This document shows positions 52,304-62,590 of a stretch of DNA of 64,000 bases, in pieces. The notes beneath the pieces are model-generated. The model worked only from the letters and a program-made list of their open reading frames with translations, was not told the DNA's origin and made no database searches. The position numbers and the translations under genes were made by a program. Within the stretch, counting starts at the first letter, position 1; the number at the start of each line of letters is the position of its first letter. Origin of the DNA: Caulobacter sp. FWC2 (GTDB lineage Bacteria; Pseudomonadota; Alphaproteobacteria; Caulobacterales; Caulobacteraceae); NCBI RefSeq assembly GCF_002742625.1, contig NZ_PEBF01000001.1, positions 2,108,001 through 2,172,000 of the forward strand. The letters run 5' to 3'.

Positions 52304-52707
52304 CGCTTGCCGACGCCGGGGAACATCGCCACGCCGTCTTCGAAGACGCCCAGATAGCCCAGCTCGCCCAGCAGAGGCGTCAGGTCTTCGACCAAGTCGC
52401 CGGAGTGGGGCAGATGGGCCGGGCGGCCGGTCTGGTCGTGCAGGCGATAGACCGTCCACATCTTGCCCTTGGGCGCGGCGGCGCCGGGCTGGATGAACTT
52501 GTGCTCCCAGCCGATCAGGGGCGGGACGCGGCCGACCACGATGTCGAACGGGCGGTCTCGGAAGGCCAGGTCCATCTCAATTCGCATGGCCTCGCCGATC
52601 CGAGCGTTCACCCAGTCGGCGAACGCTTCCAGGACCGAGGACGCGGACAAGCCTTCCGGATTGGCCACGACATGGTTGCGAGGATGGGCGGTGCTCATGC
52701 GGCGCAC
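52300..52707 (-). CDS. Conserved hypothetical protein
   Basis: A 135-residue soluble protein with no signal or membrane helix. Two segments stand out: an N-terminal helix (SSVLEAFADWVNARIGEAMRIEM) and a central GRVPPLIGWEHKFIQPG strand. I do not recognise the family. The ATG at 52707 is followed by another in-frame at 52698, and the true start could be either. It converges on the hybrid kinase gene (four-base overlap) and lies downstream of the ABC-F gene on the same strand, across a 10-bp palindrome. Confidence 0.68.
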   Translation of the reverse strand: MRRMSTAHPRNHVVANPEGLSASSVLEAFADWVNARIGEAMRIEMDLAFRDRPFDIVVGRVPPLIGWEHKFIQPGAAAPKGKMWTVYRLHDQTGRPAHLPHSGDLVEDLTPLLGELGYLGVFEDGVAMFPGVGKR

Positions 52708-52751
52708 CCTGCGCCGCCAGATGTCGCGGAAGCGCTAAACTTCTTGGTTCA

Positions 52752-52774
52752 CGAGGGTTTACCCTAAACCCTCG
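52752..52774. repeat. Perfect 10-bp hairpin after the ABC-F gene
   Basis: Arms CGAGGGTTTA (52752-52761) and TAAACCCTCG (52765-52774) with a 3-base loop. It begins 17 bases past the ABC-F stop on the minus strand. No T-run follows on either strand, so it may be a processing or factor-dependent termination site rather than an intrinsic terminator. Confidence 0.6.
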
Positions 52775-52790
52775 ATGTCTCTCGTGAAGC

Positions 52791-54653
52791 TCAGGCCTCC
52801 GCCGCCGCCAGTTCCTCGGCCAGGGTCATCCAGGTCGCTTCGGCCTCGTCCAGCTTGGCCTTGGCGTTGTCGCGGCGCTTGGTCAGCTCGGCCACCTTGG
52901 TCGGATTCTTGTAGAGCTGCGGGTCGGCCAACTGGGCTTCCAGCTCGTTCACCTGGCGCGTGGTGCGCATGACCACCTGCTCGGCGGCCTCGATCTTGCG
53001 CTTCAGGGGCTCGATGGCGACGGACTTCTTCGGCGCGGAAGCCGCCGGCTCGGGGGCGCGGGCCACCTGGGTCGGCTTCACGGCCTGCTTGGCGCGGTCC
53101 AGCACGAACTTGGCGTAGTCGTCCATGTCGCCGTCGAAGGGTTTCACCGTGCCGTCGGCGGCCAGCCACAGGCGGTCGGCGACCAGCTCCATCAGCGAGC
53201 GGTCGTGGGTGATCAGGATCACCGCGCCACTGTAATCGTTCAGTGCGTCCAGCAGGGCGCGACGCGAGTCGATGTCCAGGTGGTTCGTCGGTTCGTCGAG
53301 GATCAGCATGTGTGGCGCTTCCATCGCCACCATGTTGAGCAGCAGCCGGGCACGCTCGCCGCCCGACAGGTTGGCCACCGTGGTCTCCTGCTTCTCGAAG
53401 CCCAGGCCGAACTGGGCCAGTTTCGAGCGGCGCGAGCTCTCCGACGCGTCCGGCATGGCGCGGCGGATGATCTCGAGCGGGGTGTCCACCGGATCCATCG
53501 CCTCGATCTGGTGCTGGTGGAACCAGCCGACCTTCATCTTTCGGTCGCGGTGGAATTCGCCCGACTGCACGCCCAGCGCGCCGGCGATCATCTTGGCGAA
53601 GGTCGACTTGCCCGCGCCGTTGACGCCCAGCAGGCCGATGCGGTCGTCCAGGTCCATGCGCAGGTTGAGGTTCTTGAGGATCGAGCGGCCTTCCTCATAG
53701 CCCACATTCGCCCGTTCCAGGCGGATCAGCGGCGGCGCCAGCGGGCGCGGCGGCGAGGGCAGGGTGAAGGGCGCGACACGCTCCTCGATCGTGGTCGACA
53801 CCGGCTCCATCTTGGCCAGGCGCTTCATGCGCGACTGGGCCTGGGCGGCCTTCGAGGCCTTGGCCTTGAAGCGGTCGACGAAGGCCTGCAGGTGGGCGCG
53901 TTCGGCGTCCTGCTTGGCCTTGGCCGACAGTTGCAGGCGAGCCTTCTCGGCGCGGCGCTTCTCGAAGTCGTCGTAGCCGCCGGTGTAGAGTTCCAGCTTG
54001 CCGCCGGCCAGGTGCAGCATGTGCGTACAGCTGTTGTTGAGCAGTTCGCGGTCGTGGCTGACGATCAGGGCCGTGTGCGGGTACTTCTGGAGCCTCGCCT
54101 CCAGCCACAGCGCGCCTTCCAGGTCGAGATAGTTGGTTGGTTCGTCCAGCAGCAGCATGTCCGGCTCGGCGAACAGCGCTGCGGCCAGGGCCACGCGCAT
54201 CCGCCAGCCGCCGGAGAACTCGCTCATCGGACGCGCCAGGTCATCTTGCGTGAAGCCCAGACCCACCAGGATTTCCGAGGCCTTGGCGGGGGCGGCGTCG
54301 GAATCGATCTCGATCAGACGCGCCCAGATCTCGCCCATCGCCTCGGGATCGGCCGTCTCCAGCCGTGTCAGCAGGTCGTGGCGCTCCTCGTCGGCCTCCA
54401 GCACCGTGTCCAGCAGGGTGAACGGCGTGGCCGGGTGTTCCTGGTCCACCGAGCCGATCCGCGCGGACTTGGGCAGGCTGATCTCGTCGTCGCCGGCGTG
54501 CAGCTGGCCCAGGATCAGCTTGAACAGGGTCGACTTGCCCACGCCATTGCGGCCGATCAGACCGACCTTGGCGCCCGGCGGCAGGCTGACGCTGGCATGG
54601 TCGAAGAACTTCCGACCCCAGGCGTTGAAGGTCAGGTCACGGATCTGAAGCAT
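52791..54653 (-). CDS. ABC-F family ATPase (YheS-like)
   Basis: A 620-residue soluble protein with two nucleotide-binding domains and no membrane part. Walker A boxes are GRNGVGKS (34-41) and GVNGAGKS (343-350). Signatures are FSGGWRMRVAL (about 146-156) and LSGGERARL in the second half. A charged linker (about 230-290, with AEKARLQLSAKAKQDAERAHLQ) separates the domains, and a coiled-coil C-terminal tail ends the protein. ABC-F proteins act on the ribosome to rescue stalled elongation; the precise role is unknown. Confidence 0.95.
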   Translation of the reverse strand: MLQIRDLTFNAWGRKFFDHASVSLPPGAKVGLIGRNGVGKSTLFKLILGQLHAGDDEISLPKSARIGSVDQEHPATPFTLLDTVLEADEERHDLLTRLETADPEAMGEIWARLIEIDSDAAPAKASEILVGLGFTQDDLARPMSEFSGGWRMRVALAAALFAEPDMLLLDEPTNYLDLEGALWLEARLQKYPHTALIVSHDRELLNNSCTHMLHLAGGKLELYTGGYDDFEKRRAEKARLQLSAKAKQDAERAHLQAFVDRFKAKASKAAQAQSRMKRLAKMEPVSTTIEERVAPFTLPSPPRPLAPPLIRLERANVGYEEGRSILKNLNLRMDLDDRIGLLGVNGAGKSTFAKMIAGALGVQSGEFHRDRKMKVGWFHQHQIEAMDPVDTPLEIIRRAMPDASESSRRSKLAQFGLGFEKQETTVANLSGGERARLLLNMVAMEAPHMLILDEPTNHLDIDSRRALLDALNDYSGAVILITHDRSLMELVADRLWLAADGTVKPFDGDMDDYAKFVLDRAKQAVKPTQVARAPEPAASAPKKSVAIEPLKRKIEAAEQVVMRTTRQVNELEAQLADPQLYKNPTKVAELTKRRDNAKAKLDEAEATWMTLAEELAAAEA

Positions 54654-54747
54654 TTTATGAAGGTTACGCGTCGGGGTTGGCGGGGAGGAGGCGCCCGGCT
54701 ATAAGCCCGCAACCTCCTAATCCACAACTTTTCTGTGAGATCACTCC

Positions 54748-55167
54748 GTGACCGAACGCACCTTCTCGATCATCAAGCCGGACGCCACCCGTCGTAACCT
54801 GACCGGCGCCATCAATGCGGTGATCGAGGCCGCTGGCCTGCGCATCGTCGCTCAGCGCCGCGTGCGCCTGACCGAAGACCAAGCCAAGAAGTTCTATGAA
54901 GTCCACGCCGAGCGTCCGTTCTACGGCGAACTGGTCGGCCAGATGATCGCCGAACCGGTTGTCGTGCAGGTCCTGGAAGCCGAAGGCGCTGTTGCCAAGT
55001 ATCGCGACGTCATGGGCGCCACCAACCCGAAGGACGCCGCCGAAGGCACCATCCGCAAGCTGTTCGCCCTGTCGATCGGCGAAAACTCGGTCCACGGTTC
55101 GGACAGCCTGGAGAACGCCGCGATCGAAATCGCCCAGTTCTTCACGGACGACCAAATCGTCGGCTAA
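54748..55167 (+). CDS. ndk: Nucleoside-diphosphate kinase
   Basis: Balances nucleoside triphosphate pools by moving the gamma phosphate between nucleotides. The phosphohistidine is His116 in NSVHGSDS; the N-terminus [19 protein letters not shown] is canonical. The start is GTG at 54748. 139 residues. Monocistronic, with a clear terminator after it. It is divergent from the ABC-F gene. Confidence 0.98.
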   Translation: MTERTFSIIKPDATRRNLTGAINAVIEAAGLRIVAQRRVRLTEDQAKKFYEVHAERPFYGELVGQMIAEPVVVQVLEAEGAVAKYRDVMGATNPKDAAEGTIRKLFALSIGENSVHGSDSLENAAIEIAQFFTDDQIVG

Positions 55168-55192
55168 GGCGCTCAGCCTTACCAACGCATCG

Positions 55193-55222
55193 AGGCCGGC
55201 GGGGCGATCCGCCGGCCTTTTT
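55193..55222 (+). terminator. Rho-independent terminator after ndk
   Basis: A 10-bp GC-rich stem (55193-55202 with 55209-55218) with a 6-base loop and a T-tract (55218-55222). It begins 26 bases past the ndk stop. Confidence 0.9.
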
Positions 55223-55312
55223 GTTTGGCCGATGCGGAAGGTTGTCTGACGAGCGAAGGTCGCTTTAGGGTGGATCGACGTGTTGCGGAGCTAAGCGTTC
55301 GGTGGGGTAGGG

Positions 55313-56878
55313 ATGACGATTGGCCGAGGTCTCGCGGCTAGCCTGCTGGCCGCCGGGTTGCTGGTGAGCCCGGCCATGGCCGCCGCGCCCAAGCCTTGGG
55401 GTGACTTGGTCGTCAATCCGCAGGGCACAGGGCGATGGCTGCGAGCCGAGAGCGATCACGTCATTGTCTATACCGATGAGGGCCCGGAGATCGCGCGCCG
55501 AACGGCGGAGGACGTCGAGGCCCTGGATCGCGTCCTGCGGACGCTCTACGGCAAGCTGGACGCGCCGCCGCCGCGCAAGTTTCCGATCTATCTGGTGAAG
55601 GCGCCCAAGCGCAACGACATCATCAATCCGGACTATCGGCGCTTCATTCCCGACGCCATGATCTCCGCAGTGTCGGTCGATGTCGCCGAACCGGATGACA
55701 TCTTCGCCATCGTGGTCCGCGACAGCTTTTCCTTCCATAAGGTAGTCGACGAGACGCTGGGCGACGACGGGGTGCTGGGCGCCTATGCGCTGCACTTCTT
55801 CAGCGAGAACTTTCCCTTCCGGCAGCCGCGCTGGCTGACCAAGGGGGCGGGCGTCTATTACAGCTCCATCGACATCCGACCCGACTACGTGACTATCGGC
55901 GGCATTCCAGCGCTGTTCGACAATGCGCTGGCAGCGAAGAATCTGGACGCCGTTCCCCGCCTGATCGCCGAGCGGGACATTGCGGCCGACCCGCGGGCGT
56001 GGGGTTACGACGCCCAGTCGGCGCTCCTGGTCCGCTATCTGTGGTCCGATCCGGACCGCAAGGCGCGGCTGGCGACCTTTCTGGACAAGCTGGAATCTGG
56101 GGCGACCGATCCGAAGGCCGCCTGGACCGAGGCGTTCGGTGAACCGCCGGAGGCGTTGGACGTGGGGCTGCGCGCCTTCTTGGACACGCCGCCGGTGCGA
56201 ACGACGCTACCGCGAACGGAGGGCTCGCCGCCGACCATCCTGATCCGGAAAATGCCAAAGGGCGCGGACGATCTGATCCTTGAGATCCAGCGCCTGAAGG
56301 CTAGCCCCAGCGGCAATGCCATTTTTCTGCTGAACCGTGTCCGCGAAGCGGCGGCGCGCCGGCCGGGCGAGCGCTATAGCCGCCAGGCCCTGGCCCGCGC
56401 CGAGATCGTGCTGGGTGATCGCGACAAAGGCGAAAAATTGCTGACACAGTTGCTGGATGAGGACGCCGGCAATCTGGAGGCCTTGCGGCTGATGGGGACC
56501 AGCAAGCTCTATCGCGCGGCCGCCGAGCCCGAACCTGCGCGCAAGACCGCGTTGATGGTGTTGGCCAGGGGCTATCTGAGGCGCGCCGACGCGGAAGAAC
56601 CGAACGACTACCAGACTCTGTTCCTTCTGGCTCAGACCATGGTCAGCGGCGAGACGCCGTCGCCGGAAAGGCTGGCCCTGCTGCGGCGGGCGGTCTCGCT
56701 GGCGCCGGAGGTGGCGAAGATCCGCCTCGTCGCTGCGGCTGCCTTCCTGCGCGCGAACGACGAGCGAACCGCCTTCCAACTGCTCAAGCCGGTGTCGGCA
56801 GACCCCAATGGCGGCGTGGCGGCGCGGCAGGCCAAGGCGCTGCTGGACATGATGGCGCCGTCCGCCGGAACACCGTAG
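55313..56878 (+). CDS. Secreted TPR-type protein with degenerate peptidase-MA-like domain
   Basis: A 521-residue protein with a signal peptide cleaved near AMA-A (about 23). The N-terminal half (about 40-290) resembles the peptidase MA-like layout: a strand segment followed by GAYALHFF (about 156-163) and WLTKGAGVYYSS (174-185). In active relatives the first would read HExxH and the second WLxEGxAxY; here the catalytic Glu and the first His are absent. The C-terminal half (about 315-515) is helical with TPR-like repeats. Probably periplasmic, and unlikely to be an active metallopeptidase. The family assignment is inferred from these two motifs only. Confidence 0.78.
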   Translation: MTIGRGLAASLLAAGLLVSPAMAAAPKPWGDLVVNPQGTGRWLRAESDHVIVYTDEGPEIARRTAEDVEALDRVLRTLYGKLDAPPPRKFPIYLVKAPKRNDIINPDYRRFIPDAMISAVSVDVAEPDDIFAIVVRDSFSFHKVVDETLGDDGVLGAYALHFFSENFPFRQPRWLTKGAGVYYSSIDIRPDYVTIGGIPALFDNALAAKNLDAVPRLIAERDIAADPRAWGYDAQSALLVRYLWSDPDRKARLATFLDKLESGATDPKAAWTEAFGEPPEALDVGLRAFLDTPPVRTTLPRTEGSPPTILIRKMPKGADDLILEIQRLKASPSGNAIFLLNRVREAAARRPGERYSRQALARAEIVLGDRDKGEKLLTQLLDEDAGNLEALRLMGTSKLYRAAAEPEPARKTALMVLARGYLRRADAEEPNDYQTLFLLAQTMVSGETPSPERLALLRRAVSLAPEVAKIRLVAAAAFLRANDERTAFQLLKPVSADPNGGVAARQAKALLDMMAPSAGTP

Positions 56879-56943
56879 CGGCCTATGGCGCGACGCTGTC
56901 GGATCGGTGACGATCCGACCGGTTCTTTGCGTCGGGAGTCGCC

Positions 56944-57585
56944 ATGAAACACTACGAACGGAACGAGGTGGCGCTGGCTGTCGTGCTGGCGGGCGTGGCC
57001 GGCTATGTCGACGCGATCGGCTTCCTGAAGCTGGGCGGCTTCTTCGTCTCGTTCATGAGCGGTAACTCCACGCGCCTGGGCGTGGCCCTGGCCACCGCCA
57101 ACTGGGCGGCGGCGGCGACCGTGCTGACCTTGGTCGGATCGTTCGTGGCCGGCGTGGTGCTGGGCGCCCTGACGGCGCGGGCGTTCGGCGAGAACCGCCG
57201 CTCGCCGGTTCTGGCCCTGGAGGCGACGCTGCTGGCGGCGGGCGCGGGCCTGCTGGCCCTCGGCTTCGACACCGCCGGCGTCACGGCCGTGGCCATGGCG
57301 ATGGGGGCGGAGAATGCGGTCTTTCAGCGTAACGGCGACGTGGCCGTGGGCCTGACCTACATGACCGGCGCGCTCGTGAAGGCCGGCCAGCGCATCGCCG
57401 GCGCGCTCACCGGCGGCGAGCCCGCGGACTGGCTGCGCTACGTGCTGCTGTGGATGGGGCTTTCGGCCGGCGGCGCGCTGGGCGCTCTGACCTATCTGAC
57501 GATCGGCGCTGCCGCGCTCTGGGCGGCCGTGGCGGTCGTCCTGGGCGGCGCGATCTGGGCCGAGCGGCGCTGGCGGTCCGTCTAG
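56944..57585 (+). CDS. YoaK/DUF1275 family membrane protein
   Basis: A 213-residue protein with about six helices. The family motif GYVDAIGFLKLGGFFVSFMSGNSTRLG (N-terminal, about 20-46) is intact, as are the middle AMGAENAVFQRNGDVAVGLTYMTG residues (about 119-142). DUF1275 proteins are of unknown function; some relatives have been suggested as small-molecule transporters. A GGGAG lies upstream of the ATG. It overlaps the converging purN gene by four bases. Confidence 0.93.
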   Translation: MKHYERNEVALAVVLAGVAGYVDAIGFLKLGGFFVSFMSGNSTRLGVALATANWAAAATVLTLVGSFVAGVVLGALTARAFGENRRSPVLALEATLLAAGAGLLALGFDTAGVTAVAMAMGAENAVFQRNGDVAVGLTYMTGALVKAGQRIAGALTGGEPADWLRYVLLWMGLSAGGALGALTYLTIGAAALWAAVAVVLGGAIWAERRWRSV

Positions 57586-58163
57586 AGAGTCCTGACGAAC
57601 GCGGCCAGCGTGTCGGCGTAGAGCCGGTGCTCCTGCTCCAGCACCCGCACCGCCAGGCTGTGGTCGTCGTCGCCGGCCAGGATCGGCACGCGGGCCTGGC
57701 CCAGGATCGGACCCTCGTCGACGCCCGCCGTGACCAGGTGGACGGTGCAGCCGGCCTCGACCTCGCCCGCCGCGATGGCGCGCGCGTGGGTGTCCAGGCC
57801 CGGATAGGCCGGCAGCAGGGACGGGTGGATGTTCAGCATCCGTCCCTCCCAGGCGTCGACCAGGAACGGCGTCAGGATGCGCATGTAGCCGGCCAGGGCG
57901 ATGACCTGGATCCCGCGTTCGCGCAGGGCCGCGTCGATAGCCCGCTCGTGGGCCTCGCGATCCTTGCCGAAGGGCTTCTGGTCGACGCAAAGGGCCTCGA
58001 TCCCCTCGGCCGCCGCCGTGGCCAGGCCGCCGGCGTCCGGTTTGTTGGCCAGTACAAGGGCGATCTCGAACGGGCAGTCGTCGGCCTTCGCCGCGCGGAC
58101 CAGGGCCTCCATGTTGGAGCCCCGGCCCGAGATCAGGACGGCGACCTTGGTGCGTTGGGTCAT
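57582..58163 (-). CDS. purN: Phosphoribosylglycinamide formyltransferase
   Basis: Transfers a formyl group from 10-formyltetrahydrofolate to GAR in purine synthesis. Motifs: ISGRGSNMEAL near the N-terminus, the catalytic NIHPSLLPAYPGLDTHARA (Asn and His), and the later GCTVHLVTAGVDEGPILGQ with the Asp. Length 193 residues. It follows purM on the same strand; a REP-like repeat pair lies in the 111-base spacer. Confidence 0.97.
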   Translation of the reverse strand: MTQRTKVAVLISGRGSNMEALVRAAKADDCPFEIALVLANKPDAGGLATAAAEGIEALCVDQKPFGKDREAHERAIDAALRERGIQVIALAGYMRILTPFLVDAWEGRMLNIHPSLLPAYPGLDTHARAIAAGEVEAGCTVHLVTAGVDEGPILGQARVPILAGDDDHSLAVRVLEQEHRLYADTLAAFVRTL

Positions 58164-58185
58164 AATTTCAGCTCCGTGGAGCCGT

Positions 58186-58265
58186 CCTCGTCCTTCGACA
58201 AGCTCAGGATGAGGACTACTGCGGCTTGAGTGAAAACCTCACCCTGAGCCTGTCGAAGGGCGGGG
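58186..58265. repeat. Paired REP-like inverted repeat, copy 2
   Basis: Arms 58186-58214 and 58237-58265, both 29 bases, match copy 1 at 36249-36333 closely, including the CTTCGACA core, in opposite orientation. Located between purM and purN, inside what should be one transcript. Confidence 0.85.
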
Positions 58266-58274
58266 CTTTCAGGC

Positions 58275-59300
<1,026 letters not shown>

Positions 59301-59434
59301 GGTCGCTCTGGCGCTCGCTCTGGTCTATCGGAGGGCGGTGAGCCGTCCGAACACGCGGAAAATTTGCTTTCCCGAGACGCTGGGCGCGTCTTGACGCTTG
59401 CAGACTCGGGGGTGCGCGAGGCTATTAGCAGCCG

Positions 59435-60604
59435 ATGAAGCCGATCACCACTACCGCCGAGCTGGCGGCGTTCTGTAATGCGCTCGCGGGCGAGCCTTTC
59501 GTCGCCGTCGACACCGAGTTCATGCGCGAGACGACCTACTGGCCCAAGTTGTGCCTGATCCAGGTCGCCTCGCCCACGCACGAAGCCGTCATCGATCCGC
59601 TGGCCGAGGGCATCGACCTTGAGCCGCTGCTGGCCGTCATGCGCGACACGAGCATCCTCAAGGTGTTCCACGCCGCCCGCCAGGATGTCGAGATCTTCAA
59701 CAACCTGAAGGCCATGCCGAGGCCGCTGTTCGACACCCAGGTGGCGGGCATGGCGGCGGGCTTCGGCGAACAGATCGCCTATGACGCCCTGGTCCGCCAG
59801 ATGCTGCGCATCGATCTCGACAAGTCCAGCCGGTTCACCGACTGGGCCCGACGGCCGCTCAGCGAAGCCCAGCTGACCTACGCCCTGGCCGACGTCACCC
59901 ACCTGGCCGCCCTGTTCCCGACCCTGCGCGAGCGCCTCGAAACCTCGGGCCGTCTGGCCTGGGTCGAGGAAGAGATGACCGCCATCTCGGATCCGGCCGC
60001 CTACGACGTCGATCCCGAGAAGGCCTGGCGTCGCCTGCGTCCGCGCAAGACCGCGTCGAAGTATCTGGCGGTCTTCAAGGCCGTCGCCGCCTGGCGCGAG
60101 CGCACCGCCCAGAACCGCGACCAACCGCGCGGCCGGATCCTGAAGGACGAGGCCATCGACGAGCTGGCCACCCAGGCGCCGACCAGCCTGGAGGCGCTGA
60201 ACAATCTGCGCGGCGTGCCCAAGGGCTTCGGCGGCAGCAAGTTCGGCCCGGACCTGCTGGCCGCGATCAAGGTTGCCCTGGCCGATCCCGAGGGCTACGC
60301 TCCGGTCATGGACAGGGCCGGTCCGCCGCCGCCGCAAAACGCCGGCGCCGTGGTCGAACTGCTCAAGGTGCTGCTGAAGGCGCGGGCGGAGGAGGCGGGG
60401 GTCGCCTCCAAGCTGATCGCCACGGTCTCGGACCTGGAGAAGATCGCCGCCGACGATAACGCCGCCACCCCGGCCCTGGTCGGCTGGCGCCGCGACGCCT
60501 TCGGGGCCGACGCCCTGAAGATCAAGCGTGGCGAACTTGCCCTGGTGCTGGACGGCGCCAAGGTCCGTGTCGTCGAGGTGCGCCGCGCGCCGAAGAGCGA
60601 ATAG
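59435..60604 (+). CDS. rnd: Ribonuclease D
   Basis: A 3'-5' exoribonuclease acting in tRNA maturation. The DEDD-y residues are Asp26 and Glu28 (VDTEFMRE), Asp84 (HAARQDVEIF), and Tyr149/Asp153 (YALADVTHL). One or two HRDC domains form the C-terminal half (about 215-389). 389 residues. It begins with ATG at 59435, preceded by no strong ribosome site. It is divergent from purM. Confidence 0.95.
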   Translation: MKPITTTAELAAFCNALAGEPFVAVDTEFMRETTYWPKLCLIQVASPTHEAVIDPLAEGIDLEPLLAVMRDTSILKVFHAARQDVEIFNNLKAMPRPLFDTQVAGMAAGFGEQIAYDALVRQMLRIDLDKSSRFTDWARRPLSEAQLTYALADVTHLAALFPTLRERLETSGRLAWVEEEMTAISDPAAYDVDPEKAWRRLRPRKTASKYLAVFKAVAAWRERTAQNRDQPRGRILKDEAIDELATQAPTSLEALNNLRGVPKGFGGSKFGPDLLAAIKVALADPEGYAPVMDRAGPPPPQNAGAVVELLKVLLKARAEEAGVASKLIATVSDLEKIAADDNAATPALVGWRRDAFGADALKIKRGELALVLDGAKVRVVEVRRAPKSE

Positions 60605-60775
60605 GGCCGCCACCCGACGTTCTTGAGGGGCGAGGGCGTGGCTACCGCTGAGGTTGTCGCGCTCTCCGCTACCCGGAACGGGCCATTTTCCCGTGCGTGC
60701 AAAGGTTTGCTGGCGTAAAAGGCCGCGACGTGCGGACTCTCTCGGGAGTAGAGCGCGCCGTGTACGGGGGTTGCG

Positions 60776-62461
60776 TTGAGTGCATTCTGGGAGAACCTGG
60801 CGGACTCCTACCGCCCCGCCGCGGTTTCGCGGCGTCGCCTGATCCCCCTCCGGCTCGTGGTCGTCCTGGTCCTCTGCGCGATGGCGCTGGTGTGGCCGCG
60901 CCTGCACTTCCTGCTTGCCTGGTCGGGCGTCTTCGTCGTCGTCCAGGCCGCCAAATTCCTGGCCTTGCGCCATTTCCTGAACGAGGCGGCCCCCGGACGC
61001 GCCGTCGCGCTAAATCTCGTCAGCGATTTCCTGATGGCGACGATCTTTGGCTGGCTGGCCATTCCGCTTTGGGCGATGGACACCCAGATGGGCGCGGCCG
61101 GCGCGGTCTTGCTGCTGTCCGGCTCGATCTTCACCGCCCTGATGGGCGCGGAGGGCTGCCTCGTCGCCTTCGTCGCGGCGGCGGCCCCTCACATCGCCTA
61201 TCTGTTCGTCACGCCGCTGGTCGCTGGTGACGCGCAAGATCCGGTCACCGTCTACTTCCTGATCGGGTGCGGCCTGTTCTGCCTGACCTTGTCGATGGTC
61301 TTCCTGTGGTCTGAGCGGGCCATCGCCGCCGAGCGCGCCGCGAGGCGGGCGGCTGAGCGCCAGACGGCGGCCAAGTCGGCCTTCATCGCCATGGTCAGCC
61401 ACGAGCTGCGCACCCCGATCAACGCCATCCTGAACGGCGCGGCGGCCCTGGATAGAGACGGCGCAGCCGCCCTGGTCACCGACGCCGGGCTGATGATGCG
61501 GGCCCTGCTCAACGACCTGCTGGACCTGTCAAAGATCGAGGCCGGCCGCATGGGCGTCGAGGTGGTCGACTACGACCTGCCGGCCGTGGTCGGCGACGCC
61601 GTCGAGTTCTGGCGCTGCGCCGCGGCGGCCAAGAGCGTCGCGCTGACCCTGACCGGCGTCGAGACCCTGCCGCGCTGGGTGCGGGGCGATCCGATGCGCA
61701 CGCGCCAGATCCTAAACAACCTGCTCAGCAACGCCATCAAGTTCACGCCCGAGGGCAGGGGGAATGGACCGGGCGAGGTGACCGTCGACGTCCGCGTCGA
61801 GCGCGAGCGGCCGCGCCAGGTGGCCATCGTCGTGCGCGACACCGGCCCCGGCCTGAAGGACGACCAGATCGAGCGCCTGTTCAGCCCCTACGAGCAACTG
61901 GGCGCCGAGACCGCCCGGGCCTTCGGCGGCACGGGTCTTGGCCTGTCGATCAGCCGCGACCTGGCTCGGCTGATGGGCGGCGAGCTGACGGCCGCCAATG
62001 TTCCGGACGGCGGCGCGCGCTTCACCCTGCGCCTGCCCGCGCCCGAGGGCGCTGCGCCCGTCGAGCCGCCCGAGGACGATGTCCAGGCCCTGGCCGTGCG
62101 CGACGAGGCGCCGGTGATCCTGGTCGTCGATGACCACGACATCAACCGCCGCGCCCTGCGCCAGATGCTGGAGGCGTTCGGCGCGCGCGTGGAAACCGCC
62201 GAGGACGCCCAGGCGGCCCTGCTGGCGGCCGAGCGGCAGATCTTCGACGCCATCCTGATGGACGTCCGCATGCCCGGCATGGACGGGCTGGAGGCCTCCC
62301 GCCGCCTGCGCGAGGACGGCGCCAACCGGCTGACGCCGATCATCGCCGTCACCGGCGGCGCCTCGCCTGCGGAGGTCGCCGCCTGCCGCGAGGCGGGCAT
62401 GACGGGGTGGGTGGAAAAGCCGGTGAATCCGCGCGATCTCTACAAGGCCCTGTTCGGCTAG
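60776..62461 (+). CDS. Membrane hybrid histidine kinase with receiver domain
   Basis: A 561-residue protein starting at TTG 60776 (MSAFWENLADSYR), with five or six hydrophobic helices up to about residue 180. HisKA has His209 in MVSHELRTP, followed by HATPase_c, and a C-terminal receiver domain with Asp496 in LMDVRMPGMDG and a conserved Lys in VEKPVNP. No PAS domain is present. The signal must be sensed through the membrane segments or a partner. No response regulator or phosphotransferase is nearby. Confidence 0.9.
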   Translation: MSAFWENLADSYRPAAVSRRRLIPLRLVVVLVLCAMALVWPRLHFLLAWSGVFVVVQAAKFLALRHFLNEAAPGRAVALNLVSDFLMATIFGWLAIPLWAMDTQMGAAGAVLLLSGSIFTALMGAEGCLVAFVAAAAPHIAYLFVTPLVAGDAQDPVTVYFLIGCGLFCLTLSMVFLWSERAIAAERAARRAAERQTAAKSAFIAMVSHELRTPINAILNGAAALDRDGAAALVTDAGLMMRALLNDLLDLSKIEAGRMGVEVVDYDLPAVVGDAVEFWRCAAAAKSVALTLTGVETLPRWVRGDPMRTRQILNNLLSNAIKFTPEGRGNGPGEVTVDVRVERERPRQVAIVVRDTGPGLKDDQIERLFSPYEQLGAETARAFGGTGLGLSISRDLARLMGGELTAANVPDGGARFTLRLPAPEGAAPVEPPEDDVQALAVRDEAPVILVVDDHDINRRALRQMLEAFGARVETAEDAQAALLAAERQIFDAILMDVRMPGMDGLEASRRLREDGANRLTPIIAVTGGASPAEVAACREAGMTGWVEKPVNPRDLYKALFG

Positions 62462-62590
62462 GACCCGCCACTTCGCCCCTTTTTCGGCGCATATCACGGG
62501 CGTTGTCGCTAGAAGAAGACCGGACGGAACGAGTCGCTGCGTGCGCCTCGCCGTGATCGGTTTCCAATCCAGTTCAAGAGTTTACGCGCC

